Counted from the first letter of the stretch, positions 50,278 through 59,559 are shown. The stretch is 64,000 bases of DNA from Shewanella litoralis (GCF_009828585.1 NZ_WSRZ01000004.1:124001-188000); one strand, 5' to 3'. The notes: generated from the sequence alone by a model not told the origin. A program made the numbers and translations.

Positions 50278-50715
50278 ATGTCCCTTGCTCAAAATCCAGA
50301 TCAAACTGAAACTGATTTCCCAGAAGATATCGCTGCACGTATTATCCATTCTGAAGCTCGAGTATTTAAAGCCATTTTTCCCTCTAACACTAATCATCAC
50401 AACACCTTATTTGGTGGCGATGCATTAGCATGGATGGATGAAACCGCATTTATTGCTGCTACACGCTTTTGTCGTAAATCGTTAGTCACGGTGAGTTCTG
50501 ACCGTATTGATTTTAAAAAAGCCATCCCTGCCGGTAGCTTAGCCGAATTGATCGCTAAAGTTATCCATGTGGGTAACACCTCTTTAAAGGTAGAGGTGAA
50601 TATTTATGTTGAAGACATGTACAAAGATCATCGTGAACATGCCATTCGTGGTGTATTTACGTTTGTCGCGGTAGATGCCGATCGTCAACCTACTCAGGTA
50701 TGGCCACACGGTTAA
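50278..50715 (+). CDS. Acyl-CoA thioesterase (YciA-type hotdog)
   Basis: 145-aa hotdog-fold thioesterase that hydrolyses acyl-CoA. The family block ANHHNTLFGG-like NTNHHNTLFGGDALAWMDE is at about residues 37-55; the aspartate in this block is the active-site residue. A second conserved segment is SSDRIDFKKAIPAGSLAEL. Single gene followed by a small hairpin with a T-rich tail. Confidence 0.88.
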   Translation: MSLAQNPDQTETDFPEDIAARIIHSEARVFKAIFPSNTNHHNTLFGGDALAWMDETAFIAATRFCRKSLVTVSSDRIDFKKAIPAGSLAELIAKVIHVGNTSLKVEVNIYVEDMYKDHREHAIRGVFTFVAVDADRQPTQVWPHG

Positions 50716-50763
50716 CAGCCTGCAATGTCAGCCTTCAGGGTTGTTTTGAACAACACCTACACC

Positions 50764-50783
50764 CTAGACTAAAGTCTAGTTTT
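50764..50783 (+). terminator. Probable terminator of the thioesterase gene
   Basis: CTAGACT-AA-AGTCTAG followed by TTTT, 48 bases after the stop codon. The loop is very short, so strength is uncertain. Confidence 0.5.
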
Positions 50784-50808
50784 GATATTTTTTCACTAAA
50801 ATCAATTC

Positions 50809-50857
50809 CAATGTAACAGAAAGCGATAGAATATTTGAATCGTTTTCTGTTACATTG
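50809..50857 (+). promoter_or_regulatory. Long inverted repeat (19-bp arms) upstream of the orphan response regulator
   Basis: Left arm 50809-50827 and right arm 50839-50857 are complementary at 18 of 19 positions; the one exception would be a G-U pair in RNA. The loop is 11 bases. No T-run follows, so it is not a simple terminator. It ends 37 bases before the response-regulator ATG and may be an operator pair or a leader structure. Confidence 0.75.
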
Positions 50858-50894
50858 ATTTAATCTTCACGTGCAACATAGAATAAAAAACGCC

Positions 50895-51557
50895 ATGAAG
50901 CTCGAAAATTTAAATATCGTCATTGCAGATGATCATCCGTTATTTCGCAATGCCTTACGACAGGCATTGAGCAGTGCATTCAACCAAACTCAATGGGTTG
51001 AAGCCGACAGTGCTGAAGCGCTGGAAACTGTGCTGAATAACAAAGAGTGCCAATTTGATCTCATACTGCTGGATTTACAAATGCCTGGATCTCATGGTTA
51101 TTCGACCTTGATCCACCTTCGAACTCACTATCCAGATATTCCTGTGGTGGTAATTTCGGCCCACGAAGACATTAATACTATTAGCCGTGCAGTCCATTAT
51201 GGAAGCAGTGGGTTTATTCCTAAATCTGCTTCTATGGAGTCATTAACTGACGCGCTCACCGCGGTATTATACGGTGATATTTGGTTACCTAGCGGTACTG
51301 AACTTGTGCCTGTGTCTGACGATCCAACCGATAAAATGGCCAGCCGTCTATCTGACTTAACCCCTCAACAATATCGTGTATTACAAATGTTTGCAGAAGG
51401 CCTACTCAACAAACAAATAGCCTATGATTTTGGGGTATCAGAAGCGACCATTAAAGCTCATGCTACGGCGATATTTCGAAAACTTGGGGTGCGCAATCGT
51501 ACACAAGCAGTCATAGCGCTTCAGCAATTAGAAATGGAAAAAGTCGATCTCTCGTAA
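50895..51557 (+). CDS. LuxR/NarL-type response regulator
   Basis: 220 aa. The N-terminal receiver domain (about residues 6-120) has acidic residues in IADDHPLF, the phospho-acceptor aspartate in LILLDLQMPG near 58, and the lysine in FIPKSAS near 108. The C-terminal LuxR helix-turn-helix (about 153-210, LTPQQYRVLQMFAEGLLNKQ) binds DNA. No histidine kinase is nearby, so it is an orphan. ATG 50895 is chosen over GTG 50871; neither has a Shine-Dalgarno sequence. Its stop overlaps the DUF938 start by one base. Confidence 0.9.
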   Translation: MKLENLNIVIADDHPLFRNALRQALSSAFNQTQWVEADSAEALETVLNNKECQFDLILLDLQMPGSHGYSTLIHLRTHYPDIPVVVISAHEDINTISRAVHYGSSGFIPKSASMESLTDALTAVLYGDIWLPSGTELVPVSDDPTDKMASRLSDLTPQQYRVLQMFAEGLLNKQIAYDFGVSEATIKAHATAIFRKLGVRNRTQAVIALQQLEMEKVDLS

Positions 51558-52174
51558 TGCAAAATAGTATTCCACTCGCGCAACTGCCTTTTTCACAAGC
51601 CTGTGAAAACAATAAGCATGCAATATTGTCTTGTCTGGCACAGTGGTTAACCGACACCACACAGGTACTAGAAATCGGCAGCGGCACTGGACAACATTGT
51701 GTCTTTTTTGCAGAACATTTACCGCATCTTTGCTGGCAGCCAAGTGACCAGCCGCATTACCTCGCTAATTTACAGGCCCGATTACAGCACTACCCGCTTA
51801 ATAACCTAGCTGATGGCATCGAACTTGATGTCAGTCAATCGTGGCCAAAATTAGCGACCGCAATCGATGCGATATACTCAGCCAATACTTTACACATTAT
51901 GAGCCCTGCGTTAGTCGAAGCCTTTTTTGTCGGTTGCGCTAAAGTGCTCGTACCGAAAGGATGCGTTGTTATTTATGGGCCGTTCAACTATTCAGGTGAA
52001 TTTACCAGCGACAGTAATGCGCAATTTGATGTTTGGCTCAAGCAGCAACACCCATTAAGCGGCATACGTGATATTGAATGGATAACCGCTTTAGCTAAAC
52101 AACAAGGGCTAATACTTACTGAAGATGTCCAGATGCCAGCCAACAATAGAATGTTGTATTTTACACGCAATTAA
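51557..52174 (+). CDS. DUF938 SAM-dependent methyltransferase
   Basis: 205 aa, class I methyltransferase fold: SAM-binding VLEIGSGTGQHCVFFA near residue 35, followed by WQPSDQPHYLANL and the DUF938 block IYGPFNYSGEFTSDSNAQFD near 140. Substrate unknown. Start overlaps the response-regulator stop (TAATG), so the two are translationally coupled, an unusual partner for this enzyme. Confidence 0.87.
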   Translation: MQNSIPLAQLPFSQACENNKHAILSCLAQWLTDTTQVLEIGSGTGQHCVFFAEHLPHLCWQPSDQPHYLANLQARLQHYPLNNLADGIELDVSQSWPKLATAIDAIYSANTLHIMSPALVEAFFVGCAKVLVPKGCVVIYGPFNYSGEFTSDSNAQFDVWLKQQHPLSGIRDIEWITALAKQQGLILTEDVQMPANNRMLYFTRN

Positions 52175-52322
52175 TCACTATTGCCCTCACCCACAGTTCA
52201 TGCCAGTTCCCTTAGAGCTAACGCGACAAGAGTATTATCCTAGGAACATAAATGCGGTAAGCTAGCGGCTTATCGAATTGTTAAGACGACAACACCAATT
52301 TTTTAACACAAGGACACACGCT

Positions 52323-53168
52323 ATGGGTTCTGTTACCACCCTAAAACACTCAAATGGTCTTGAGTATGTCAACGTAGACACCGAGCTTTGTCAGGCACGC
52401 ATTTTTATGCAAGGCGCACAGATAGATCAATTTACTCCAGCAGGTAAACCACCTTTATTATGGGTTTCATCTGCGGACGATTATCAGCCGGGTAATGGTA
52501 TTCGTGGCGGTATTCCAGTGTGCTGGCCGTGGTTTGGTATGAATGAAAACCCTGATTTCCCTCAACATGGTTTTGCTCGTAATAAGGTGTGGAAACTTGA
52601 GTCAGTCAAGATGCGTAACCAAATTGTTGATTTAGTATTTAGCTTGCCAGCAACAGAATTTGAACGTCAATATTGGCCGCATAACACTGAAGTCAAAGTG
52701 CTATTTAGTTTAGGTGAATCATTGTCAGTCAGTATTGTGAATACTAATAATGACGATACGAGTATTAGCTTAACCCAAGCGTTGCACAGCTATTTCCCAA
52801 TTGGCGATATTCATCAACTTACCGCGAGTGGCTTTAGCCAATCAAAATACATTGAATTTGGACAAGGACCTATCCAACAACCTCAAGATACTGTCACCTT
52901 TGATCGGGAAACCGATCGCGTTTATACCGACTTAGCCAGTTGCCAGGAGTTGCATACGCAACAAGGGACTATTGTGGTAAGCCGTGAGAATAGCCAATCA
53001 GCGGTATTGTGGAATCCATGGATAGACAAATCAGTGAGATTGTCGCGTTTTAATAATGATGATTATCTTTCAATGGTATGTTTAGAAGCGGCGAATGTGT
53101 TAGAAGATAACGTCGTGTTAGCGCCAGGAGAAAGCCATACGTTAACGACCCATATTTGCTGGAAGTAA
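52323..53168 (+). CDS. yeaD: D-hexose-6-phosphate mutarotase (YeaD-like)
   Basis: 281-aa aldose-1-epimerase-fold protein that interconverts anomers of hexose 6-phosphates. Family blocks: GIRGGIPVCWPWFG near residue 60 with the nearby PQHGFARNKVW, and TQALHSYFPIGD near 150 with the catalytic histidine. ATG 52323 has AAGGA nine bases upstream, so the 15-residue upstream extension of the frame is not used. Confidence 0.9.
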   Translation: MGSVTTLKHSNGLEYVNVDTELCQARIFMQGAQIDQFTPAGKPPLLWVSSADDYQPGNGIRGGIPVCWPWFGMNENPDFPQHGFARNKVWKLESVKMRNQIVDLVFSLPATEFERQYWPHNTEVKVLFSLGESLSVSIVNTNNDDTSISLTQALHSYFPIGDIHQLTASGFSQSKYIEFGQGPIQQPQDTVTFDRETDRVYTDLASCQELHTQQGTIVVSRENSQSAVLWNPWIDKSVRLSRFNNDDYLSMVCLEAANVLEDNVVLAPGESHTLTTHICWK

Positions 53169-53207
53169 ACTCAACATCGCATAGACTAAGCTGAACAAAT
53201 ACAAAAT

Positions 53208-53238
53208 AAAAAAAGGTAGCTTGAGCTACCTTTTTTGT
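53208..53238. terminator. Bidirectional terminator
   Basis: AAAAAAGGTAGC-TTGA-GCTACCTTTTTT between the mutarotase gene and the convergent nucleotidase gene. Confidence 0.88.
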
Positions 53239-53307
53239 TAACACATTAATCAACTTTACTCAGAGCATCTTGGCTAGCCAAAAACAAGGCCAGCCATTCA
53301 ATGCATC

Positions 53308-55029
53308 TTAGATAGCTGGTACTGTACAACCTAATGGACTGTTAGAATTTTGATATTCAATGTCGCCCATTGGCGCGTAGTCAGCTGCAGCAATAGTGCC
53401 TTTGTCTTTAAAGAAAGTGTATAACACTTCAGCATCAACATAACCTGTTTGGATTGGGTCTAGAACTGGATAGCCATCACCGCCCGCAGCGTTAAAGCTT
53501 GGTACAGTAAAGCTGTAAGACTCAGTTGCGCTATAATCTTTACCGTTAATTTCGCTAATTGCGACTGTTTTAGCAGTACAATCAACGATCATTTTAACAC
53601 CAGTAATTTGCGCATACGCTCCTGCACCACGCTGGAATGAAGCTACAGTGTTTAAATATTCTGTCACTTCAGCACCAGTCATTGTGCTTAATGTCACCAT
53701 ATTACCAAATGGTTGAACGGTCAACACATCACGGTACGAGATTTCACCCGCAGCAATAGAAGCACGTACACCACCTGAGTTCATCACACCAATGTCTGCA
53801 CCCACTTTAGTACGTTGAGCTTCAGCAATTAAGCGACCAAGGTTGGTTTGCATATTACGGACATTTGCACGTTCACCGTCAAGTAAAGCATCTGTAGTGG
53901 CAATCACTTCATCAAGTTGGCCTTGGCCGCGTTCTTGGTAATAAGAAAGCAGCTCTTTTAAATCAGCATCAGGCGTAATTTCATCACTCACAAACACTTT
54001 CGTGGTTACATCACCTTCGGTGACAGACTTTTTCAAGTTAACCGGAATTAACTTATAACTGGCTAAATGCAACTCACCGTTAAAATATTCAAAATCAGCA
54101 CGACCAACATACTTACCCCATTCGTGGGCTTGCATGATGTAGGTACCGTTTTGCATATCTGGTGCACAATCATCGCCAGGAGCGAAATCAGCGTATGCGT
54201 TTGTACCAGGTTCCATACACACTGGGTTCTGTGAGTGGCCACCGATGATGGCACTTAGGTCACCTTCAGCAAGGGTACGTGCTAGCGTCACATCGCCAGG
54301 TGCATTGCTGCCATTTTGCGCATCAGCATAATGGCCCATGTGAGTTGTCGCAAAAATTACATCAGCAACATTGGCTTCTTTGATTTCAGCAATCACTTTA
54401 GCAGCTTCAGTTGCTGGATCGGTAAATGTTAAATCTGAAATAAATTCTGGGTTACCAATTTTTGCTGTGTCTTCAGTGGTTAAACCAATAACGGCAACAC
54501 GTAATCCATCAACATCAAAGACTTTATAAGCGTCAAAGTAACGCGTACCGTCAGCTTTGTAGATGTTTGCAGCTAGCATAGGGAAGTTAGCAATAGAGCG
54601 TTGTGAATCAAGTACTGCTAATGGATTATCAAATTCATGGTTACCGACAGCCATTGCATCATATGCAATCTCGTTCATACCAATAAAGTCTGGTAACGCA
54701 TCTTGTAAATCAGATTCTGGGACACCGGTGTTAATATCACCACCAGATAATACTAACGTTTCGCCGCCATTTGAGCTCACTTCCGCACGAATTTGATCAA
54801 TTAACGCTTTACGAGCCGCCATACCATATTCGCCGTCACTGTTTTCCCAAAAACGACCGTGGTTGTCATTTGTATGTAATACAGTGAACGTTTTACATTC
54901 TTCACCGGCTTCTACACACGTCGTAGCGACAGGTGTTTCAACTAAATGTGTTTCATCGTCACTGTTACAACCGGTTAATGCTGTTAATACAGCCGTTGCA
55001 ACTAATCCTTTAATTAACATGTTTGTCAT
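53308..55029 (-). CDS. 5'-nucleotidase / UDP-sugar hydrolase family lipoprotein
   Basis: 573 aa. Signal peptide with lipobox LTGC near residue 21, so a membrane-anchored lipoprotein facing the periplasm or cell surface. Metallophosphatase domain with TVLHTNDNHGRF near residue 49, GNHEFD near 130 and GGHSQNP near 257. The C-terminal nucleotidase domain (about 360-560) contains NSGGVRASI near 417. It likely scavenges phosphate or nucleosides from extracellular nucleotides. ATG 55020 is an alternative start. Confidence 0.9.
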   Translation of the reverse strand: MTNMLIKGLVATAVLTALTGCNSDDETHLVETPVATTCVEAGEECKTFTVLHTNDNHGRFWENSDGEYGMAARKALIDQIRAEVSSNGGETLVLSGGDINTGVPESDLQDALPDFIGMNEIAYDAMAVGNHEFDNPLAVLDSQRSIANFPMLAANIYKADGTRYFDAYKVFDVDGLRVAVIGLTTEDTAKIGNPEFISDLTFTDPATEAAKVIAEIKEANVADVIFATTHMGHYADAQNGSNAPGDVTLARTLAEGDLSAIIGGHSQNPVCMEPGTNAYADFAPGDDCAPDMQNGTYIMQAHEWGKYVGRADFEYFNGELHLASYKLIPVNLKKSVTEGDVTTKVFVSDEITPDADLKELLSYYQERGQGQLDEVIATTDALLDGERANVRNMQTNLGRLIAEAQRTKVGADIGVMNSGGVRASIAAGEISYRDVLTVQPFGNMVTLSTMTGAEVTEYLNTVASFQRGAGAYAQITGVKMIVDCTAKTVAISEINGKDYSATESYSFTVPSFNAAGGDGYPVLDPIQTGYVDAEVLYTFFKDKGTIAAADYAPMGDIEYQNSNSPLGCTVPAI

Positions 55030-55338
55030 GATTTACCCCGAGTTATTATTTATTTTTTAAATCTGTGAAATTCCAATTCACAGACAGAATGATAACAAAG
55101 ATTGACGGTTTTTGATTTCATTTTTATGACAAAATGTGATTTTTAATACACTAATAACAAGAACTTAAACAGACAACAATCCCCTCACACAAACAATTAC
55201 TTTGTTAACGAGCATGTTAAAAACAAGTAAAAAAAATGGCTGTAACAGATAAACTGCTAAGCCACTTAAATTACTTACTTTTTTTTATCTCAACACTTAC
55301 CGCTATTGTTCACTAAACAGAACAGTAGTGTTAAGCTT
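55030..55338. other. Gene-free region between nucleotidase and esterase genes
   Basis: 309 AT-rich bases. It should hold the nucleotidase promoter. TCTGTGAA/TTCACAGA arms at 55062-55084 form an inverted repeat, but the spacing (9 bases between TGTGA and TCACA) does not fit a CRP site. No gene, ribosome binding site or strong terminator was seen. Confidence 0.4.
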
Positions 55339-56004
55339 TTATTTCAACACGTGCTGTATCCATTGACCGATATCTGTAAGTTGGTTAGGTAAAACACTGT
55401 GTGCCATAGGATAAGTGCGCCAATTTGTCTGATAATTAGCTGCAGTTAATGCATCATAGGCCATTTTTCCTGCAAACAATGGCACAACATCATCTTGTTC
55501 ACCGTGATGTTGCAAAATGGGTGTAGCACGGTTTTCATCAGCGATATGATCAGGCAAATGTTCTCCACCAGGTAAATAACAAGACAGAGCCATAATACCC
55601 GCCAGTTTTTGAGTAAAACGTAACCCAGTAAATAAACTCATTACCCCGCCCTGACTAAAACCTGCCAGGATAATCTTATCAGCACTGATGCCTTTATCGA
55701 TTTGCTCTTTAATCAACTGTTGCACAGCTTGCTCCGACGCCATCACACCTTGTAAATCAGCTCTGTCATGCAAATCCATACTTTTGATGTCGTACCAAGA
55801 ACGCATCACATAACCACCATTAATCGTCACCGCTTGTTCTGGCGCGTGAGGAAAAATAAAACGAATACTGTGATTAGCAGGTAAGCCCAAAACAGGGACT
55901 ACAGGGGCAAAACCTGCACCAGAATCGCCTAAGCCATGAAGCCAAATGACACATGCTGTCGCAGTCGTTTGCGGTTCGATTACTATTGTTTCTAAAGGAG
56001 ACAT
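55339..56004 (-). CDS. Carboxylesterase / acyl-protein thioesterase-like hydrolase
   Basis: 221-aa alpha/beta hydrolase of the YpfH/acyl-protein-thioesterase group. The nucleophile elbow is GFSQGGVMS near residue 115 and the HG-loop is WLHGLGDSG near residue 21; the catalytic Asp and His are in HGEQDDVVP and MAHSV. ATG 56004 with AAGGT upstream is preferred to 56040. Single gene. Confidence 0.88.
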   Translation of the reverse strand: MSPLETIVIEPQTTATACVIWLHGLGDSGAGFAPVVPVLGLPANHSIRFIFPHAPEQAVTINGGYVMRSWYDIKSMDLHDRADLQGVMASEQAVQQLIKEQIDKGISADKIILAGFSQGGVMSLFTGLRFTQKLAGIMALSCYLPGGEHLPDHIADENRATPILQHHGEQDDVVPLFAGKMAYDALTAANYQTNWRTYPMAHSVLPNQLTDIGQWIQHVLK

Positions 56005-56104
56005 CAAATTGACCTTATTTATATCTAAAACTTGATTCAAAGAACTAATAGCTTAGCAAGCCACTAATTCAAGTTACATTACAAACATGACATTTCAATA
56101 CATA

Positions 56105-56332
56105 TTATTGAGCTTGAATCCCCGTGCAATTAAGCACTTGCTCTAGCTGTGTCGCATTGTCTAGCTTAATGCTCCAACGCACAGTGCCGCCATCAGCGGC
56201 GATAACCAAACCTTGGTGAAAACAACTGATGTCGTCAACGCTAGCGGTTAATACAATATGATTGTCATGAAAACGACACTGGATTTCATTGATGGTAACA
56301 ATGAGCTTGCCGATTGAAAAATCAATAACCAT
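56105..56332 (-). CDS. DUF3389-like small protein
   Basis: 75 aa, beta-strand pattern, no signal or membrane segment. The start VIDFSIGKLIVTINEIQCR resembles DUF3389 proteins known from Shewanella and Vibrio; function unknown. It lies between the slyD-like gene and the esterase gene on the same strand. The family assignment is from memory of the pattern and moderately sure. Confidence 0.65.
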   Translation of the reverse strand: MVIDFSIGKLIVTINEIQCRFHDNHIVLTASVDDISCFHQGLVIAADGGTVRWSIKLDNATQLEQVLNCTGIQAQ

Positions 56333-56389
56333 GACCTTGCCTTTTAAATTCGTTAAATACGACTTGATTCATCATACTGTTTCCCAAAT

Positions 56390-56420
56390 AAAAATCCCAA
56401 GTGATTCACTTGGGATTTCA
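56390..56420 (-). terminator. Terminator of the SlyD-like gene
   Basis: On the minus strand, AAATCCCAAG-TGAATCA-CTTGGGATTT followed by TTATTT, 20 bases after the stop codon. Confidence 0.82.
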
Positions 56421-56439
56421 ACGTAAACAGCCATCTTAA

Positions 56440-56922
56440 TTAATGGTGATGACCACCTGCGCCGTGGGCATGACCATGAGCGATCTCTTCATCTGATGCA
56501 TCACGAGCACCGACAATTTCAATATCAAACGTTAATTCACGACCCGCTAAAGGATGGTTAACATCGACGGTAGCCATAAATTTACCCACTTTAATGATGG
56601 TAACCTGGCGTTGTCCCTGGTCAGTATTCACTACAGCTGCCATACCTGGCTTCCAGGCTTTAGTGCCAACAAGGTGTTTAACTGAGACACGTTGTTCTGC
56701 GCCCTCTTGGCGTTCACCATAAGTGTCAGCCGGTGCAGGAGTAACCGTAAACTTTTCGCCAACGTCTTTACCGTTAATTGCATCTTCAATACCAGGCATC
56801 ATGTTGTCATGACCGTGCAAATATGCAATTGGATCGCGGCCTTCATTTGACTCAATCACTTCACCTTTCTCGTCACGCAGTGAGTAATTAAACTGCACAA
56901 CCATATCGTCTTTAATGCTCAT
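56440..56922 (-). CDS. SlyD-like FKBP-type peptidyl-prolyl isomerase
   Basis: 160 aa. FKBP domain with inserted-in-flap chaperone domain, as in SlyD: FNYSLRDEKGEVIESN near residue 10, AYLHGHDNMMPGIEDAI near 28, then the IF domain (about 70-120). The C-terminus is histidine-rich (HGHAHGAGGHHH) but shorter than in E. coli SlyD; such tails bind Ni2+. It acts as a cytosolic folding helper and possible nickel donor. Confidence 0.9.
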   Translation of the reverse strand: MSIKDDMVVQFNYSLRDEKGEVIESNEGRDPIAYLHGHDNMMPGIEDAINGKDVGEKFTVTPAPADTYGERQEGAEQRVSVKHLVGTKAWKPGMAAVVNTDQGQRQVTIIKVGKFMATVDVNHPLAGRELTFDIEIVGARDASDEEIAHGHAHGAGGHHH

Positions 56923-56995
56923 TTTTATTCCTTAACGCTAAAATTTTGCCGAAGCTTATCAAAAGGCCACCAAAGCAGCCACAAAAAAGTCAATG

Positions 56996-58243
56996 TTATA
57001 GTGTAATACCAAGACGTTTGAAGGTGTCAACATCAGGAAAACCGTCAGCAATCAACCCATGTTGCTTTTGATACCCTTGTAGGCCTAATGCAGAATTGCG
57101 CCCAAAGATGCCGTCAGGTTTACCTACGTCAAAACCGGCATCATTCAACTTTTGTTGTAATTGCTTTACGATTTCGCGGCTTAATCTTGGTTGTTTAGGA
57201 ATGGCACGAGATAATTCTGGTGCACCATTAATACGGTCAGCTAAATGACCAACAGAAATGGCATAAAATTCAGATCGATTCCAACGCATGATCACATTAA
57301 AGTTGTCATAACCTAAAAACGCCGGTCCAGTATGCCCTGCAGGTAAATACAATGCAGCTTGCATATCTGCAGTAGCGATTGGCTGGCCATTGGTCTGCTT
57401 TATGTTTAACCCATGCCACTGTGTTAACGGTAATACTGATTTACTGCCTAAATACTCAAAAGCATAATCTTGAGGTATAAGAACTTCACGACCCCAACGC
57501 TGATCCGCTTTCCAGCCTAAGTGTTGTAAAAAATTAGCAGCCGATGTGAGCGCATCAGCTTCACTGTTCCATAGGTCTGCAACACCATCACCGTCGCCAT
57601 CAACTGCATATTTACGGTAATTAGTCGGCATAAATTGAGTATGCCCCATTGCTCCGGCCCACGATCCAACCATTTTATTGTCAGCGAAGTTATATTGCTG
57701 TTTTAACTTTAAAGCTTGAATCAACTCGCCAGTAAAATAATCACTGCGACGAGCATCGCACCCTAATGTCGCGAGCGAATCCAATACGGGCATACTGCCT
57801 TTATAACTACCAAAGTTTGTTTCTAAGCCCCAAAACGCAACAATATATTGCCCTGGCACACCATATTCTTTGGTTAAGTTAGCCAATAACGCCTGATGCT
57901 TAGTCATCATTTTGCGCCCTTGATCTACCCGCCAAGTGGTAACCCGTTTCTCAAAATAATCGCCAAACGAGGTTGTAAACTCAGGTTGTTGATTATCGAG
58001 CTCTATCACTCGAGGCACATACTTTAAGTGAGCAACAGTCGTGTCGATGATATATTGTGATATCCCTGCCGCTTTGGCTTTTTGCTGCAAGTTAATCACA
58101 CAAGAGGCAAAGTCGGTTTGTACAGGCTCGGGCGGAACTGTCACAACAGGTTCTGGAGAGGCGGAAACCGCGCAAGCACTTAATAAGGTGCTTGAAACAA
58201 ACATGGAAGCAACAAACATTGAAAAACGGCTTTTATGGGTCAT
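56996..58243 (-). CDS. MltB-type lytic murein transglycosylase with peptidoglycan-binding domain
   Basis: 415-aa periplasmic lipoprotein: lipobox LLSAC near residue 23. The catalytic SLT_2/MltB domain spans about 40-330, with the active-site Glu in AFWGLETNFG near 134. An EF-hand-like calcium loop AVDGDGDGVADLW lies near 216. A C-terminal PG_binding_1 domain is present (LQQKLNDAGFDVGKPDGIFG near 363). Such enzymes cleave peptidoglycan glycan strands to 1,6-anhydro products. A related soluble class lacks the C-terminal domain. Confidence 0.92.
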   Translation of the reverse strand: MTHKSRFSMFVASMFVSSTLLSACAVSASPEPVVTVPPEPVQTDFASCVINLQQKAKAAGISQYIIDTTVAHLKYVPRVIELDNQQPEFTTSFGDYFEKRVTTWRVDQGRKMMTKHQALLANLTKEYGVPGQYIVAFWGLETNFGSYKGSMPVLDSLATLGCDARRSDYFTGELIQALKLKQQYNFADNKMVGSWAGAMGHTQFMPTNYRKYAVDGDGDGVADLWNSEADALTSAANFLQHLGWKADQRWGREVLIPQDYAFEYLGSKSVLPLTQWHGLNIKQTNGQPIATADMQAALYLPAGHTGPAFLGYDNFNVIMRWNRSEFYAISVGHLADRINGAPELSRAIPKQPRLSREIVKQLQQKLNDAGFDVGKPDGIFGRNSALGLQGYQKQHGLIADGFPDVDTFKRLGITL

Positions 58244-58470
58244 GAAAACACTTACTTATCACAAATGAATGACGAATATCGTGACGCATCGCTTCGCAGG
58301 AAACAAGACCTGTTAGCATTAAACCCTGTTTATTTATGCAAATTTAAGATTTTTAAGCATACGATTGGTACAAAGAATCAACATTAACAACATTGTCATT
58401 AATTAAGCCTTTTCCTTATTTTATGAGTACGTATAATGAAGTTAATTCTCACTCATTGAAGCGACTTATC

Positions 58471-58830
58471 ATGACCGAACAAACACCCGCACTAATCGGC
58501 TTTATCGAAAACGTAAAACAACACCAAGTCTTATGGGGCTTACAAGATGAAACAGGTGAAGGTTGGGTAGTATGTGACTCATCTGAATTTGAAGAAACCG
58601 ATGTGATGCCTTTGTGGTCAAGCGAAGCTGCAGCGACCAGTCATTGCACTGAAGAATGGGCTGATTATAAAGCCGTGACCATTACCCTGACTGAATTTTT
58701 AGAGTATTGGGTTGGCGATTTAAATGACGATGGCGTGCTTATCGGTATCGATTGGGAAGCAGATCAAGAATGCGAAGAAATTGATCCAATCATTCTAGCA
58801 AAAGAATTAGTCGACTTCGAAAAAGAGTAA
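58471..58830 (+). CDS. DUF2750 family protein
   Basis: 119 aa, acidic, matching DUF2750: a single compact domain with LWGLQDETGEGWVV near residue 22 and MPLWSSEAAATSHC near 46, then EWADYKAVTITLTEFLEYWV. No signal or membrane segment. Function unknown. ATG 58471 opens the conserved region; the longer frame begins at 58393. Confidence 0.82.
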   Translation: MTEQTPALIGFIENVKQHQVLWGLQDETGEGWVVCDSSEFEETDVMPLWSSEAAATSHCTEEWADYKAVTITLTEFLEYWVGDLNDDGVLIGIDWEADQECEEIDPIILAKELVDFEKE

Positions 58831-58850
58831 TGTTTTGAATCGAATAATTT

Positions 58851-58879
58851 AAGCTGCTCTTTATGGGCGGCTTTTTTTA
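58851..58879 (+). terminator. Terminator of the DUF2750 gene
   Basis: AGCTGCTC-TTTAT-GGGCGGCT (two G-U pairs) followed by a T-run. Confidence 0.7.
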
Positions 58880-58917
58880 TTTTAAGCTCACAACCTTTAC
58901 CAAAAGCGTGCCGTATT

Positions 58918-59559
58918 ATGCCAACCTTAATTGATATTCCTTTTGAACAGCGCCACACATGTTGGTTTTGCGCCGAGCCAAGTAATCAAGTTTTTGAATA
59001 TTACCGAATGAGCCACACTCCGCATCCATCACTTGCGGTGCCGGCTTGTAATGAATGTTTAAATTTGGCAAAAAAGAACCCGTTGACCTCAATTTGGGAT
59101 TGCCGCGACGCGGTCAAAGATCAGTTAATGCACCTTTATCGCAGCGATTTAGCCATTGGTATTAATTGGACTGAGCAAGAATTACAAGAATCCGAGTTTG
59201 AGTGCAAAATTTTTGGTGGCTTTAAAAAAAGTGCATGGATGATGTACCAAATAGCGCAAGGACGTATTAACGCTAAAGGATGGCCAATCAGTTTAGATGG
59301 GGTATTGCTTGACGAGGAAAATGGTCATTATCAACGTGGGTTTGAGTTTGACGGCGTCGCTTTCACTTCTTTGCCCAAAGCGATTGAGCATTACAGCAAT
59401 ACGTTATCGCTAGACCTAACCTTTCTTAAACAATTGGTATCATTACTCGGTAAAGCCAAATTTGGCCATGCGATTAAAGTCGCTAGGCTCAATATTGGTA
59501 TTACTCGCGAACATCAACGTAAAATTATTGATGAATTAATTGAAGATGCAGATCAGTGA
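58918..59559 (+). CDS. Hypothetical protein with an N-terminal zinc-ribbon-like cysteine pair set
   Basis: 213 aa, family not recognised. CWFCAEP near residue 15 and CNECLNL near residue 44 would make a four-cysteine zinc site of the HNH/zinc-ribbon kind, but no HNH histidines follow clearly. The rest is a mixed alpha/beta region with FGGFKKSAWMMYQIAQGR near 106 and a helical C-terminus. Cytosolic. It is alone between the DUF2750 gene and cheV. Confidence 0.7.
   Translation: MPTLIDIPFEQRHTCWFCAEPSNQVFEYYRMSHTPHPSLAVPACNECLNLAKKNPLTSIWDCRDAVKDQLMHLYRSDLAIGINWTEQELQESEFECKIFGGFKKSAWMMYQIAQGRINAKGWPISLDGVLLDEENGHYQRGFEFDGVAFTSLPKAIEHYSNTLSLDLTFLKQLVSLLGKAKFGHAIKVARLNIGITREHQRKIIDELIEDADQ

Noticed and set aside
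55062..55084. CRP-like inverted repeat TGTGA...TCACA upstream of the nucleotidase gene
   Set aside because: Spacing between half-sites is 9 bases, not the 6 needed for CRP.
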